64,000 nucleotides of DNA from Ancylobacter sp. SL191. GTDB taxonomy: Bacteria > Pseudomonadota > Alphaproteobacteria > Rhizobiales > Xanthobacteraceae. This document shows positions 37,538 through 47,076 of this stretch, piece after piece; position 1 is the stretch's first letter; each line of letters opens with the position of its first letter. A model generated the notes under the pieces. It did not search any database, was not told the origin of the DNA, and saw only the letters and a program-made list of their open reading frames with translations. A program made the position numbers and the translations under genes. Location: positions 620,001 to 684,000 of the forward strand of contig NZ_CP113056.1 of assembly GCF_026625645.1 (NCBI RefSeq). The letters run 5' to 3'.

Positions 37538-38056
37538 ATGGCACTGATTCACGAAATCGCGGGCGACATCCTGCTCAGCGACACCGCGCTCATCGCCCAT
37601 GGCGTGGCGCCGGGCGACCATTTCGACAGCGGCCTCGCTCTGGCGCTGCGCGAGCGCTACCCCTCGCTCGCCAAGGATTTCCGCCATGAATGCCGGATCA
37701 GCCACCCCAAGGCCGGCGGGATCTGGGTCTGGGCCGGCGCGGGCGAACATGGCGCGGTGCGCATCGCCTGCCTGCTGACGCAGGAGCCGGCGGAGAACCC
37801 CACCGGCCATCCGGGCAAGGCAACGCTGGAGAATGTCGGCCACGCGCTCAAGGCGCTGGCGCGCTACGCGCAGGACGAGAAGATCGCCAGCCTCGCGCTT
37901 CCCCGCCTCGCCACCGGCGTCGGTGGGCTCGACTGGGCGGATGTGAGGCCGCTGGTGGAGCACCATCTCGGCGCGCTCACCATCCCGGTCTATGTCTATA
38001 CGGTCTACCACAAGGGCCAGAAGGCCACCGAGCCGGGGCTGCCGGCGGCGGCGTGA
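37538..38056 (+). CDS. Macro-domain protein (TARG1/ALC1-like branch)
   Basis: A 172-residue stand-alone macro domain: HEIAGDILLSDTALIAHGVAPGD at the start, DSGLALALRERYP and LALPRLATGVGGLDWADVRPLV near the end. Macro domains bind ADP-ribose, and some remove it from protein or nucleic acid. In my by-eye alignment to human TARG1, the catalytic lysine and aspartate positions are not conserved, so it may be a reader or use other chemistry. ATG 37538 has TGGAG upstream. The function is unknown. Confidence 0.85.
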   Translation: MALIHEIAGDILLSDTALIAHGVAPGDHFDSGLALALRERYPSLAKDFRHECRISHPKAGGIWVWAGAGEHGAVRIACLLTQEPAENPTGHPGKATLENVGHALKALARYAQDEKIASLALPRLATGVGGLDWADVRPLVEHHLGALTIPVYVYTVYHKGQKATEPGLPAAA

Positions 38057-38138
38057 GACTTGGCTGGGTGAGACTTGGCCCCGGGATCAGGGTCGGGCCA
38101 CACCCGACCGGATCCCGGAGCCGGAATGCGACCCGCGA

Positions 38139-38558
38139 TCAGGGCTGCTCGATGTTCGGTGTCCAGGGCTGGGCCGTGCCGGTGCAGCCGCAAACAGACA
38201 TCTCGCCCGGCTTGGTCGTCGACCATTGACCGTTCCATTTGGTGCCCGCGAAAGCCGCGGCGCATTTGGTCGGCGCTTCCGCATTGCTGAAGATCGGGCC
38301 GGCATTCAGCCCGCCCTTGGCATCCATGATCGTGAAGCTGGTGCCGTTGACGGTGTTGGTTCCAGAACAGATCGACATCTGCCCGGCCACCTTGGTGACC
38401 CAGGCGCCATTGAAGGTCAGCTTGCAGGCTTGCGGACAGAGCGTATCCGCCTGCCCCTGGTTCATGATTGGCCCTGCCTTCATATCGAAGTCAGCCAGCG
38501 CCACGGCCGGCGACGTCAGTATAATGGCTACCGCGATCAGTGTTTTCGGTGAGAACAT
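38139..38558 (-). CDS. Secreted two-repeat MVL-like mannan-binding lectin
   Basis: 139 residues with a Sec signal peptide (cut near AVALA) and two tandem repeats: AGPIMNQGQA, then FNGAWVTKVAGQMSIC; and AGPIFSNAEA, then WNGQWSTTKPGEMSVC. The AGP(I/L)-N-A and (F/W)(N/T)G(A/Q)W...MS(V/I) pattern is that of the cyanobacterial MVL family, which binds mannan-type glycans and also has endoglycosidase activity. Each repeat here carries cysteines, suggesting disulphide-stabilised export. Call by pattern only. Confidence 0.78.
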   Translation of the reverse strand: MFSPKTLIAVAIILTSPAVALADFDMKAGPIMNQGQADTLCPQACKLTFNGAWVTKVAGQMSICSGTNTVNGTSFTIMDAKGGLNAGPIFSNAEAPTKCAAAFAGTKWNGQWSTTKPGEMSVCGCTGTAQPWTPNIEQP

Positions 38559-38980
38559 GCGCCACTCCTCGATGATCTATCTTTAGGAACTGCGGTTGTT
38601 GGTTATTCTGAATAAATCTCCACCAGTCTTTTCGACATGACTCTGCAGTCACCCTCTTCACGAAAAGGGCGCGGATGAGTACTGCAATCTGACGGCGGAG
38701 TTTGGTAGAGAACAACATTCATCGCGCATGACATCTGGCGCGTTACCTACGCAGACCCAAAGTCAGCACGCGATCAGCCTATACATGTTATGATTTTACC
38801 TCAATCCAAAAACACAACCTAAACGCGAATATCTCGGCACGCTCGTCGGTTCTTGGCGGTGGGACAGCGGGCAGAGGGAAGAGCGTCGCCCGTCCGGGAT
38901 GACCTCAATGACGGCCGTGCGCGCAAGGCGGGCCCGAAACACGCCGCTCGCCGGACACATGACGCAGGAACGCGTTACTG
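38559..38980. other. Gene-free stretch
   Basis: About 420 bases, noticeably more AT-rich than the surroundings between 38570 and 38830, with no supported gene. It holds the upstream region of the lectin gene and ends at the terminator of the toxin-antitoxin pair. The lower GC could mark an old insertion. Confidence 0.45.
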
Positions 38981-39013
38981 AGAAACACAAAGGGCGACCC
39001 TTGCGGTCGCCCT
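38981..39013 (-). terminator. Rho-independent terminator after the brnTA-like pair
   Basis: Minus-strand AGGGCGACC GCAAG GGTCGCCCT, a perfect 9-bp stem, followed by TTTGTGTTTCT. It lies 30 bases downstream of the last gene of the pair. Confidence 0.8.
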
Positions 39014-39042
39014 GCTTGATCGTCGCAGCTGACTAAGACGCG

Positions 39043-39267
39043 CTACTCAGCGGCTTCCTTCGGCGGTTTGCCCGCCTTCATCTCACGCCGCGCCTTGGCG
39101 GGGAGGACGAGATCGAACTCCGCAAGTTCAGCCTCGGTAGGCCAGGCCATGTCCTTGTCCCACGCCCAATGCGCGCGGATTTCCTCGTCCGACATGGCGC
39201 GAAATTTCTCCCAGTCGACCGTCTTGGCCAACCGGTCAGCCTCCTCCAACTGCTTTTTGGTAGGCAT
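39043..39267 (-). CDS. BrnA-like antitoxin (short form)
   Basis: A 74-residue acidic protein that overlaps the brnT gene by 32 bases, the normal toxin-first order. DWEKFRAMSDEEIRAHWAWD resembles the linker motif of BrnA antitoxins (MTDEEI). The C-terminal ribbon-helix-helix DNA-binding domain expected in BrnA is not visible; instead it ends in a Lys/Pro tail (KAGKPPKEAAE). It is probably the antitoxin by context, perhaps neutralising without DNA autorepression. ATG 39267. Confidence 0.65.
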   Translation of the reverse strand: MPTKKQLEEADRLAKTVDWEKFRAMSDEEIRAHWAWDKDMAWPTEAELAEFDLVLPAKARREMKAGKPPKEAAE

Positions 39268-39526
39268 TACGCTCCACCTCGTTCGCGTATCGGAAGGAAA
39301 TGGCGCGCCGCCGGCGACCTCGCCATGTCCACGCGCACAGTAACACATCCTCGCCGAACGCCGCGATGGTTTCAAAGCGCGGCTCCCCCCGCTCGCCGCG
39401 TGAGGGACGTTCAAGGCGCAGCCTTCCATCGAAGAGGAGAGCCGCAAGCGGGAGCGGCAAACCGTGTTTCGCACGGTTCGCCGCGTCCTTGTCGTCATCC
39501 CACTCGAAATCGTCCGTCTCGCCCAT
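39236..39526 (-). CDS. brnT: BrnT-family ribonuclease toxin
   Basis: A 96-residue RelE-fold toxin of the BrnT family. FEWDDDKDAANRAKHGLPL is the family hallmark, followed by RFETIAAFGEDVLLCAWTWRG and the C-terminal RRRAISFRYANEVERNAY that carries the catalytic basic residues. BrnT cleaves RNA and stops growth until neutralised. ATG 39526 has GGTGGGA upstream. It overlaps the downstream small acidic gene. Confidence 0.85.
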   Translation of the reverse strand: MGETDDFEWDDDKDAANRAKHGLPLPLAALLFDGRLRLERPSRGERGEPRFETIAAFGEDVLLCAWTWRGRRRRAISFRYANEVERNAYQKAVGGG

Positions 39527-39601
39527 TGTCGTCCCACCCGACTCGCAGCCGAGTCAGGATGCAACAACGACGGTTATGAGTACGAGCGAATCACTGAGGG
39601 C

Positions 39602-41295
<1,694 letters not shown>

Positions 41296-41318
41296 GGCTG
41301 GCGGGGGCTCCGGAAAGT

Positions 41319-41336
41319 CCGTACCGTACGTTACGG
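41319..41336. promoter_or_regulatory. Palindromic operator candidate for the TetR gene
   Basis: CCGTACCGTACGTTACGG is an imperfect palindrome (half-sites CCGTAM/KTACGG around GTAC) with one mismatched base pair. It sits between a TATAGG (41347-41342, minus strand) and the tetR start, where a bound repressor would block transcription. Confidence 0.6.
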
Positions 41337-41389
41337 TTCTCCTATAGGAGCGCCGGCCCCGGCGCAAGCGGCACGTCGCGAATTCCCGG

Positions 41390-42334
41390 TCAGCGCCGCA
41401 GCAGACGGCCGATCCGCGCGCGCCAGAGGGTCGGCTGCGCCGAGGCCAGCGCCACGCCGGAGGCCGCGAGCGCCATGCCGACCCAGGCGAGCGGCGGCAT
41501 CGCCTCGCCGATCAGCACGAAGGCGATGAGCGCCGAGCAGGGCGGCACGAGGAAGAACAGCGCCGAGACCTTGGACACCTCGCCGGCGCGGATCATCGCC
41601 AGATAGAGCGAGATGGCGATCAGCGAATTGCCGATCACGAGATAGGCCAGCGCCGCCACGAAGGAGGGCGACCAGTCGACATGGCCGTCATCCAGCAGCA
41701 GCGCCAGCGGCAGGGTGCAGACGAAGCCCACCGCATATTGCACGCAATTGGTCACCAGCGGGTGCTGGGCGACGCCGTAGCGCTTCTCGTAGAGCGAGGC
41801 CGAGGACATGGCGAGCAGCGCGCCAACCGCCAGCAGGATCACGCCGGGCGAGGTGACCTCGATGGAGGCGCGCGAGGCGATGACGAGGCCGGCGCCGGCA
41901 AGGCCGAGCAGCAAACCGCCCCAGCGCAGCAGCCCCACCTTTTCGCGGGCAAAGGCCGGCGCGGCGAGACCGACGACGATGGGCTGCATTGAGACGATAA
42001 GCGCCAGCGCCCCGGCGGAAATCCCGTTCAGGAAGGCGAAATAGCTCAGGTCGAAATACAGCACCTGAATGAGGAAGCCGACCACGACGAGGTTCACCCA
42101 GGCGCGCGGCGTCGCCGGGAGCGCGGGGCGGAACCAGACGAGCAGGGGCAGCAGCACCACCAGCACCAGCCCGTAGCGCATGGCGAGCAGGGTGAAAGGC
42201 CCGGTCGAGAGCAGGCCCACCTTGGCGACAGCGAAGCCGCCGGACCACAGCAGCAGGAAGAGTAAGGGCGCCACCTGCAGCCACAGGGGCTTGCCGGTGG
42301 TGGATGCCGGCAATGTACCCGCGCTGTCGCTCAC
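41390..42334 (-). CDS. EamA/DMT-family exporter
   Basis: A 314-residue ten-helix drug/metabolite transporter with two EamA repeats. LLWSGGFAVAKVGLLSTGPFTLLAMRY opens the first, and LIVSMQPIVVGLAAPAF ends it. Relatives export amino acids or other metabolites; its place between ilvN and ilvC is suggestive of a branched-chain or related exporter, but that is inference only. The start is GTG 42334. Confidence 0.9.
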   Translation of the reverse strand: MSDSAGTLPASTTGKPLWLQVAPLLFLLLWSGGFAVAKVGLLSTGPFTLLAMRYGLVLVVLLPLLVWFRPALPATPRAWVNLVVVGFLIQVLYFDLSYFAFLNGISAGALALIVSMQPIVVGLAAPAFAREKVGLLRWGGLLLGLAGAGLVIASRASIEVTSPGVILLAVGALLAMSSASLYEKRYGVAQHPLVTNCVQYAVGFVCTLPLALLLDDGHVDWSPSFVAALAYLVIGNSLIAISLYLAMIRAGEVSKVSALFFLVPPCSALIAFVLIGEAMPPLAWVGMALAASGVALASAQPTLWRARIGRLLRR

Positions 42335-42422
42335 GTCTGTCGCCTTCCGCTCTCATCGGGAACGGAGCATCCGGCACAGAGCGCCGCAGGGCACCCCGGG
42401 GGCGCCCCGCGAAGCGGCATCT

Positions 42423-42938
42423 TCACATGCCATCGGGTCCGCGGCCAATAGCGGCGACGCCGGTGCGGGAGACTTCCACCAGGCCGAGCGGCTCCAGCAG
42501 CGAGACGAACTGGTCGATCTTCTCCGGCTTGCCGGTGATCTCGAACACGAAGCTCTCCAGCGTCGTGTCGACCGTGCGGGCGCGGAAGCTGTCGGCGATC
42601 AAGAGCGCTTCCTGGCGGATCTCGCCCTTGCCGCGCACCTTGATGAGGGCGAGCTCGCGCTCCACCGCCTTGCCGACCACGGTGAGGTCGACCACGCGAT
42701 GCACCGGCACCAGCCGGTCGAGCTGGCTCTTGATCTGCTCGATGATCGGCGGCGCGCCGGTGGTGACGACGGTGATGCGCGAGAGCTTGGAATCGTGGCT
42801 GACCTCGGAAACGGTCAGGCTGTCGATGTTGTAGCCGCGCCCGGAGAACAGGCCGACGATGCGGGCAAGCACGCCCGGCTCGTTATCGACCAGCAGAGAA
42901 AGGGTGTGGCGTTCGACGGGTTCGGTGACGGGGGGCAT
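42423..42938 (-). CDS. ilvN: Acetolactate synthase small (regulatory) subunit
   Basis: 171 residues. The N-terminal ACT domain HTLSLLVDNEPGVLARIVGLFSGRGYNIDSL binds valine for feedback inhibition, and a second ACT-like domain (FVFEITGKPEKIDQFVSLL) follows. It activates the large subunit and confers inhibition. A palindromic repeat doublet lies between it and ilvB (172 bases), but both are on the same strand in the usual order. Confidence 0.95.
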   Translation of the reverse strand: MPPVTEPVERHTLSLLVDNEPGVLARIVGLFSGRGYNIDSLTVSEVSHDSKLSRITVVTTGAPPIIEQIKSQLDRLVPVHRVVDLTVVGKAVERELALIKVRGKGEIRQEALLIADSFRARTVDTTLESFVFEITGKPEKIDQFVSLLEPLGLVEVSRTGVAAIGRGPDGM

Positions 42939-42986
42939 GGGGCACTCTGAAAAGGGGCGCTAAGGCTGTCGGTGAGCTTCCTGGCC

Positions 42987-43090
42987 GTCATCCCCGGGCT
43001 TGGCCCGGGGATCCACGACTTCAATTCGCGCCAGCATAACCGGCGCTCCAGCGAAAGGCGTGGATGGCCGGGCCAAGCCCGGCCATGACG
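42987..43090. repeat. Dispersed palindromic doublet, copy D
   Basis: GTCATCCCCGGGCTTGGCCC and onward (42987-43022), plus the inverted unit GGATGGCCGGGCCAAGCCCG (in 43056-43090). It is the only copy inside an operon, in the ilvB-ilvN gap, where its hairpins could affect mRNA stability or processing. Confidence 0.85.
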
Positions 43091-43110
43091 TGGTTAGGCG
43101 CGAAGCGCCG

Positions 43111-44871
43111 TCACACTAGCATCTTGCCTTCCTCGCTGATCGCCTCGTCCAGCCCTTCGGGATGATCGGGAAGGATCATCTCGTTATGCGGCTTGCCCGA
43201 GGGGATCATGGGCAGGCAGTTCTCCATCTTGTCGACCAGGCAGTCGAACAGCACGGGGCGGTTGACGCTGATCATCTCGTGGATCGCGCCGTCGAGGTCG
43301 CCCGGCTTGGAGCAGCGGATACCGACCGCGCCATAGGCCTCAGCGAGCTTCACGAAGTCCGGCAGCGACTCGGAGTAGGAGTGCGAGTAGCGCCCGCCAT
43401 GCAGCAGATCCTGCCACTGGCGCACCATGCCCATATATTCGTTGTTCAGCACGAAGATCTTCACCGGCAGGTTGAACTGCAGCGCGGTGGAGAGCTCCTG
43501 CAGGCACATCTGGATCGAGGCCTCACCGGCGATGTCGATGACAAGGCTTTCCGGGTGCGCCACCTGCGCGCCGATGGCGGCGGGCAGGCCGTAGCCCATG
43601 GTGCCGAGGCCGCCGGAGGTCATCCAGCGGTTCGGCTCCTCGAAGTGGAAGTGCTGCGCCGCCCACATCTGGTGCTGGCCGACCTCGGTGGTGATGTAGA
43701 CGTCCTTGTCCTTCACCTGGTCGTACAGCGCCTTGACGGCCTGCTGCGGCTTGATGATCGAGGAGGAGGGCTGGAAGGCGAGCGACTTGCGCGCGCGCCA
43801 CTTGTCGATCTGCGCCCACCAGCCGGCGATGGCCTGCCGGTCGGGCTCGGCCTTCATGCCGCGCCAGACGGTGAGCATGTCCTCGAGGACGTGCTTCACA
43901 TCGCCGATGATCGGCAGGTCGACCTTGACGTTCTTGTTGATCGAGGACGGGTCGATATCGATGTGGATCTTCTTCGAGCCCGGCGAGAAGGCGTCGAGAC
44001 GGCCGGTGATGCGGTCGTCGAAGCGCGCGCCGACGCAGACCATGACGTCGCAATCATGCATCGCCATGTTGGCTTCATAGGTGCCGTGCATGCCGAGCAT
44101 GCCCAGCCACTGCTTGTCGGCCGCCGGATAGGCGCCGAGGCCCATCAGCGTCGAGGTGACCGGATAGCCCGTCAGGCGCGCGAACTCGCGCAGCAGGCGG
44201 CTCGCCTCGGGGCCGGAATTGATGACGCCGCCACCGGTGTAGAAGATCGGCCGCTTGGCCTTGGCCAGCAGGTCCACCGCCGCCTTGATCTTCTCCGGGT
44301 CGCCCTTGAGGCGCGGCTTGTAGGTTTTGTGCTCGATGTTCTCCGGGCCGACATAGATGCCCTTGGCGAACTGCACGTCCTTCGGGATGTCGACGACGAC
44401 CGGGCCGGGACGGCCGTTCTGCGCGACATAGAACGCCTCGTGCATGACGCGGGCGAGGTCGTTCACGTCACGAACGAGATAATTGTGCTTGGTGCAGGGC
44501 CGGGTGATGCCGACCGTGTCGCACTCCTGGAAGGCGTCCGAGCCGATGAGGTGGGTCGGAACCTGGCCGGTGATGCAGACCAGCGGGATCGAGTCCAGCA
44601 GCGCGTCGGTGAGGCCGGTCACGGCATTGGTCGCGCCGGGGCCGGAGGTGACGAGGACGACGCCGACCTTGCCGGAGGACCGGGCATAGCCCTCCGCCAT
44701 GTGCACCGCGCCCTGCTCGTGGCGCACGAGCACGTGGCGAACCTGGTTCTGGTGGAACATCGCGTCATAGATCGGCAGCACCGCGCCGCCGGGATAGCCG
44801 AACATGTGCTCGACACCCTGATCGATCAGGGCCTGCATCACCATTTCGGCGCCGGTCATCTCGCGCATCAT
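43111..44871 (-). CDS. ilvB: Acetolactate synthase large subunit
   Basis: A 586-residue thiamine-diphosphate enzyme, first common step of Ile/Val/Leu synthesis. FGYPGGAVLPIYDAMF has the catalytic region, HEQGAVHMAEGYARSSGK includes the essential Glu, and GDxSxQM-type cofactor binding appears as IAGEASIQM plus the NNEYMGMVRQWQ metal motif. In the cofactor motif GEAS replaces the usual GDGS, as sometimes seen. The start is ATG 44871 or 44868, with GAGG upstream. It is preceded by an attenuator. Confidence 0.95.
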   Translation of the reverse strand: MMREMTGAEMVMQALIDQGVEHMFGYPGGAVLPIYDAMFHQNQVRHVLVRHEQGAVHMAEGYARSSGKVGVVLVTSGPGATNAVTGLTDALLDSIPLVCITGQVPTHLIGSDAFQECDTVGITRPCTKHNYLVRDVNDLARVMHEAFYVAQNGRPGPVVVDIPKDVQFAKGIYVGPENIEHKTYKPRLKGDPEKIKAAVDLLAKAKRPIFYTGGGVINSGPEASRLLREFARLTGYPVTSTLMGLGAYPAADKQWLGMLGMHGTYEANMAMHDCDVMVCVGARFDDRITGRLDAFSPGSKKIHIDIDPSSINKNVKVDLPIIGDVKHVLEDMLTVWRGMKAEPDRQAIAGWWAQIDKWRARKSLAFQPSSSIIKPQQAVKALYDQVKDKDVYITTEVGQHQMWAAQHFHFEEPNRWMTSGGLGTMGYGLPAAIGAQVAHPESLVIDIAGEASIQMCLQELSTALQFNLPVKIFVLNNEYMGMVRQWQDLLHGGRYSHSYSESLPDFVKLAEAYGAVGIRCSKPGDLDGAIHEMISVNRPVLFDCLVDKMENCLPMIPSGKPHNEMILPDHPEGLDEAISEEGKMLV

Positions 44872-44922
44872 GGTCGTTTCCTCTTGTACTCGTCGACTGT
44901 CGCTAGGATCGAAGGGGGCCAG

Positions 44923-44948
44923 AAAATCAAAAGGCCCCGGAGGGGGCC
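44923..44948 (-). terminator. Attenuator terminator upstream of ilvB
   Basis: On the minus strand GGCCCC CTCC GGGGCC is followed by TTTTGATTTT, an intrinsic terminator 52 bases before ilvB and 35 bases after the leader-peptide stop. Its position inside the leader, rather than after a gene, marks transcription attenuation. Confidence 0.85.
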
Positions 44949-44982
44949 ATTTTTCGCGCGTCACCGGTGAGCGGAACTGCCG

Positions 44983-45039
44983 TCAGGCAAGCTCCGCGGC
45001 GACGCGCCGTCCTACGATAAGGATAATATTCTTGCGCAT
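44983..45039 (-). CDS. ilvL: Branched-chain attenuator leader peptide
   Basis: An 18-residue peptide, MRKNIILIVGRRVAAELA, with five consecutive branched-chain codons (Ile, Ile, Leu, Ile, Val) at positions 5-9, plus later Val and Leu. ATG 45039 is preceded by AAGGAG. Just after the Ile-Leu-Val run the RNA can form a long stem (GCGCGTCGCC with GGTGACGCGC) enclosing an inner hairpin, and the terminator follows. Ribosome stalling at these codons on Ile/Leu/Val shortage should let transcription into ilvBN. The alternative antiterminator fold is not resolved by eye. Confidence 0.85.
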   Translation of the reverse strand: MRKNIILIVGRRVAAELA

Positions 45040-45070
45040 TGGAGCGCCACTCCTTCGTAAAGTTGCGCGA

Positions 45071-45099
45071 CCTGTACAGGGGCCCGCCCCGAACGTCAA
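45071..45099 (-). promoter_or_regulatory. Promoter for the ilv leader and ilvBN
   Basis: Minus-strand TTGACG (45099-45094) and TACAGG (45076-45071) with a 17-base spacer. The leader peptide starts 32 bases downstream. The divergent dapB gene begins at 45199. Confidence 0.65.
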
Positions 45100-45198
45100 G
45101 CGCCGTGCAAGTGAACGCATAGAATGCCCGCGATTCAAGCACTTTTCGTGACGGTGGAAGGCCGCTATACGCGGTGCAGTGCAGCGAGAGGGCGTGAG

Positions 45199-46014
45199 AT
45201 GACGCAGATGCGGCTCGTCGTGGTGGGCGCGGGTGGGCGCATGGGCCGCGTGGTGGCTCGCGCCATCGCCGAAGCCCCGGACCTCGTGCTCGCCGGTGCC
45301 TGCGAGCCCGAGGGCTCGGAATTTGTCGGCCGCGATGTCGGCGAACTCGCCGGCCTGCCGCCGACCGGCATTCTCGTGACCGATGATCCCCTCGCCGCCT
45401 TCGTTGCCGCCGACGGCGTGATCGACTTCACCGTGCCGGCGGCGAGCGTGGTCCATGCCGGCCTCGCCGCGCAGGCGCGCATCGTCCATGTCATCGGCAC
45501 CACCGGCTTCTCGCCGGAGGACGAGGAAAAGATCACGGCGGCCTCCCGCCATGCGGTGATCATCAAGTCCGGCAATATGAGCCTCGGCGTGAACCTACTG
45601 GCCGCGCTGGTGAAGCGCGTGGCGCGCACGCTGGACGAGGACTTCGACATCGAGGTCGTCGAGATGCATCATAACCGCAAGATCGACGCCCCCTCCGGCA
45701 CGGCGCTGCTGCTGGGCGAGGCGGCGGCGGAAGGACGCGGCGTCACGCTGTCGGAGAACGGCGTGTTCACCCGCCACGGCTTCACCGGCGCGCGCGAGGC
45801 CGGGCAGATCGGCTTCGCCACGCTGCGCGGTGGCACGGTGGTGGGCGAGCACAATGTGATCTTCGCCGGCCCGCATGAGCGCATCGAACTCGCCCACAAG
45901 GCCGAGGATCGCGGAATCTTCTCCCGCGGTGCGCTCGCCGCCGCCCGCTGGGGCCGCGGGCGCAAGCCGGGCCTCTATTCCATGGCCGACGTGCTCGGCC
46001 TCGGGGATTTCTAG
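45199..46014 (+). CDS. dapB: 4-hydroxy-tetrahydrodipicolinate reductase
   Basis: A 271-residue enzyme of the lysine/meso-diaminopimelate pathway. NAD(P)-binding [11 protein letters not shown] opens the Rossmann fold, and [23 protein letters not shown] holds the catalytic His/Lys. ATG 45199 follows GAGAGGG. It is divergent from the ilv leader, and gpmA follows 70 bases after the stop. Call firm. Confidence 0.96.
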   Translation: MTQMRLVVVGAGGRMGRVVARAIAEAPDLVLAGACEPEGSEFVGRDVGELAGLPPTGILVTDDPLAAFVAADGVIDFTVPAASVVHAGLAAQARIVHVIGTTGFSPEDEEKITAASRHAVIIKSGNMSLGVNLLAALVKRVARTLDEDFDIEVVEMHHNRKIDAPSGTALLLGEAAAEGRGVTLSENGVFTRHGFTGAREAGQIGFATLRGGTVVGEHNVIFAGPHERIELAHKAEDRGIFSRGALAAARWGRGRKPGLYSMADVLGLGDF

Positions 46015-46084
46015 TTCACCGAACTCAGTTCCTCGCCGTTAGTCCATCGTCCTCTTGCCGCTTCCGACCGCACGGAGAATCCCG

Positions 46085-46708
46085 ATGTCCGACCGCCTTC
46101 TCGTCCTCGTCCGTCACGGCCAGAGCGAGTGGAACCTCAAGAACCTGTTCACCGGCTGGCGCGACCCGGACCTGACGGCGCTCGGCGTCGAGGAGGCCAA
46201 GCGCGCCGGCAAGCGGCTGAAGGACGATGGCTACCAGTTCGACGTCGCCTTCACCTCCGACCTCTCCCGCGCGCAGAAGACGCTGGACCTCGCCCTCGCC
46301 GAGCTCGGCCAGACCGGCCTGCCGATCACCCGCAACCTCGCGCTGAACGAGCGCGACTATGGCGAGCTGTCCGGCCTCAACAAGGATGACGCCCGCGCCA
46401 AATGGGGCGAGGAGCAGGTGCATATCTGGCGCCGCTCCTTCGACGTGCCCCCGCCCGGCGGCGAGAGCCTGAAGGACACAGTCGCGCGCACCCTGCCCTA
46501 TTACGTGCAGGAGATCCTGCCCGAGGTGCTGCGCGGCAAGCGGGTGCTGGTCGCCGCCCACGGCAATTCGCTGCGCGCGCTCATCATGGTGCTGGAGAAG
46601 CTCTCCCCCGAGGGCATTATCAAGCGCGAGCTGGCGACCGGCGTGCCGGTGATCTACCGGCTGAACGCGGACTCCACCGTCGCCAGCGTCACCGACCTTG
46701 CCGGCTGA
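46085..46708 (+). CDS. gpmA: 2,3-bisphosphoglycerate-dependent phosphoglycerate mutase
   Basis: A 207-residue histidine-phosphatase fold enzyme that interconverts 3- and 2-phosphoglycerate. The phosphohistidine motif [18 protein letters not shown] and the second catalytic histidine in [12 protein letters not shown] are conserved, as is the [13 protein letters not shown] segment. It is shorter than the 250-residue E. coli enzyme but normal for alphaproteobacteria. ATG 46085 has GGAG upstream. Confidence 0.95.
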   Translation: MSDRLLVLVRHGQSEWNLKNLFTGWRDPDLTALGVEEAKRAGKRLKDDGYQFDVAFTSDLSRAQKTLDLALAELGQTGLPITRNLALNERDYGELSGLNKDDARAKWGEEQVHIWRRSFDVPPPGGESLKDTVARTLPYYVQEILPEVLRGKRVLVAAHGNSLRALIMVLEKLSPEGIIKRELATGVPVIYRLNADSTVASVTDLAG

Positions 46709-46711
46709 GGG

Positions 46712-47053
46712 GTGGGATCGCTCCTCACCTATGGATTGCTGCTCGTCGCGATCGCCGCCGAGGTGATCGCGACGACGGCGCTGGCGCGCTCGGACGGGCT
46801 GACCCGGCTGGTGCCGAGCCTCATCACCATCGTCTTCTACTGCTTCGCCTTCTGGTGCCTCGCCATCGTGCTGCGCACCGTGCCGACCGGCATCGCCTAT
46901 GCGGTGTGGTCGGGCTTCGGCAGCGTGCTGATCACGCTGATCGCCTGGGTCTATTACGGCCAGAAGCTCGACGTGCCGGCGATGCTCGGGCTTTCGCTCA
47001 TCATCGCCGGCGTGCTGGTCATCAACCTCTTCTCGAAGACCGCCGCGCACTGA
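46712..47053 (+). CDS. Small multidrug resistance (SMR) family transporter
   Basis: A 113-residue four-helix membrane protein of the EmrE/QacE family. The membrane-embedded Glu17 in LVAIAAEVIATTAL, YCFAFWCLAIVLRTVPTGIAYAVWSGFGS and the C-terminal NLFSK are typical. It works as a dimeric proton-coupled exporter of cationic drugs or, in Gdx-type relatives, guanidinium; the WSG motif fits EmrE/Qac-type. The start is GTG 46712, three bases after gpmA. Confidence 0.93.
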   Translation: MGSLLTYGLLLVAIAAEVIATTALARSDGLTRLVPSLITIVFYCFAFWCLAIVLRTVPTGIAYAVWSGFGSVLITLIAWVYYGQKLDVPAMLGLSLIIAGVLVINLFSKTAAH

Positions 47054-47076
47054 GCACCCGGCTTAGCGCGGCCCGC

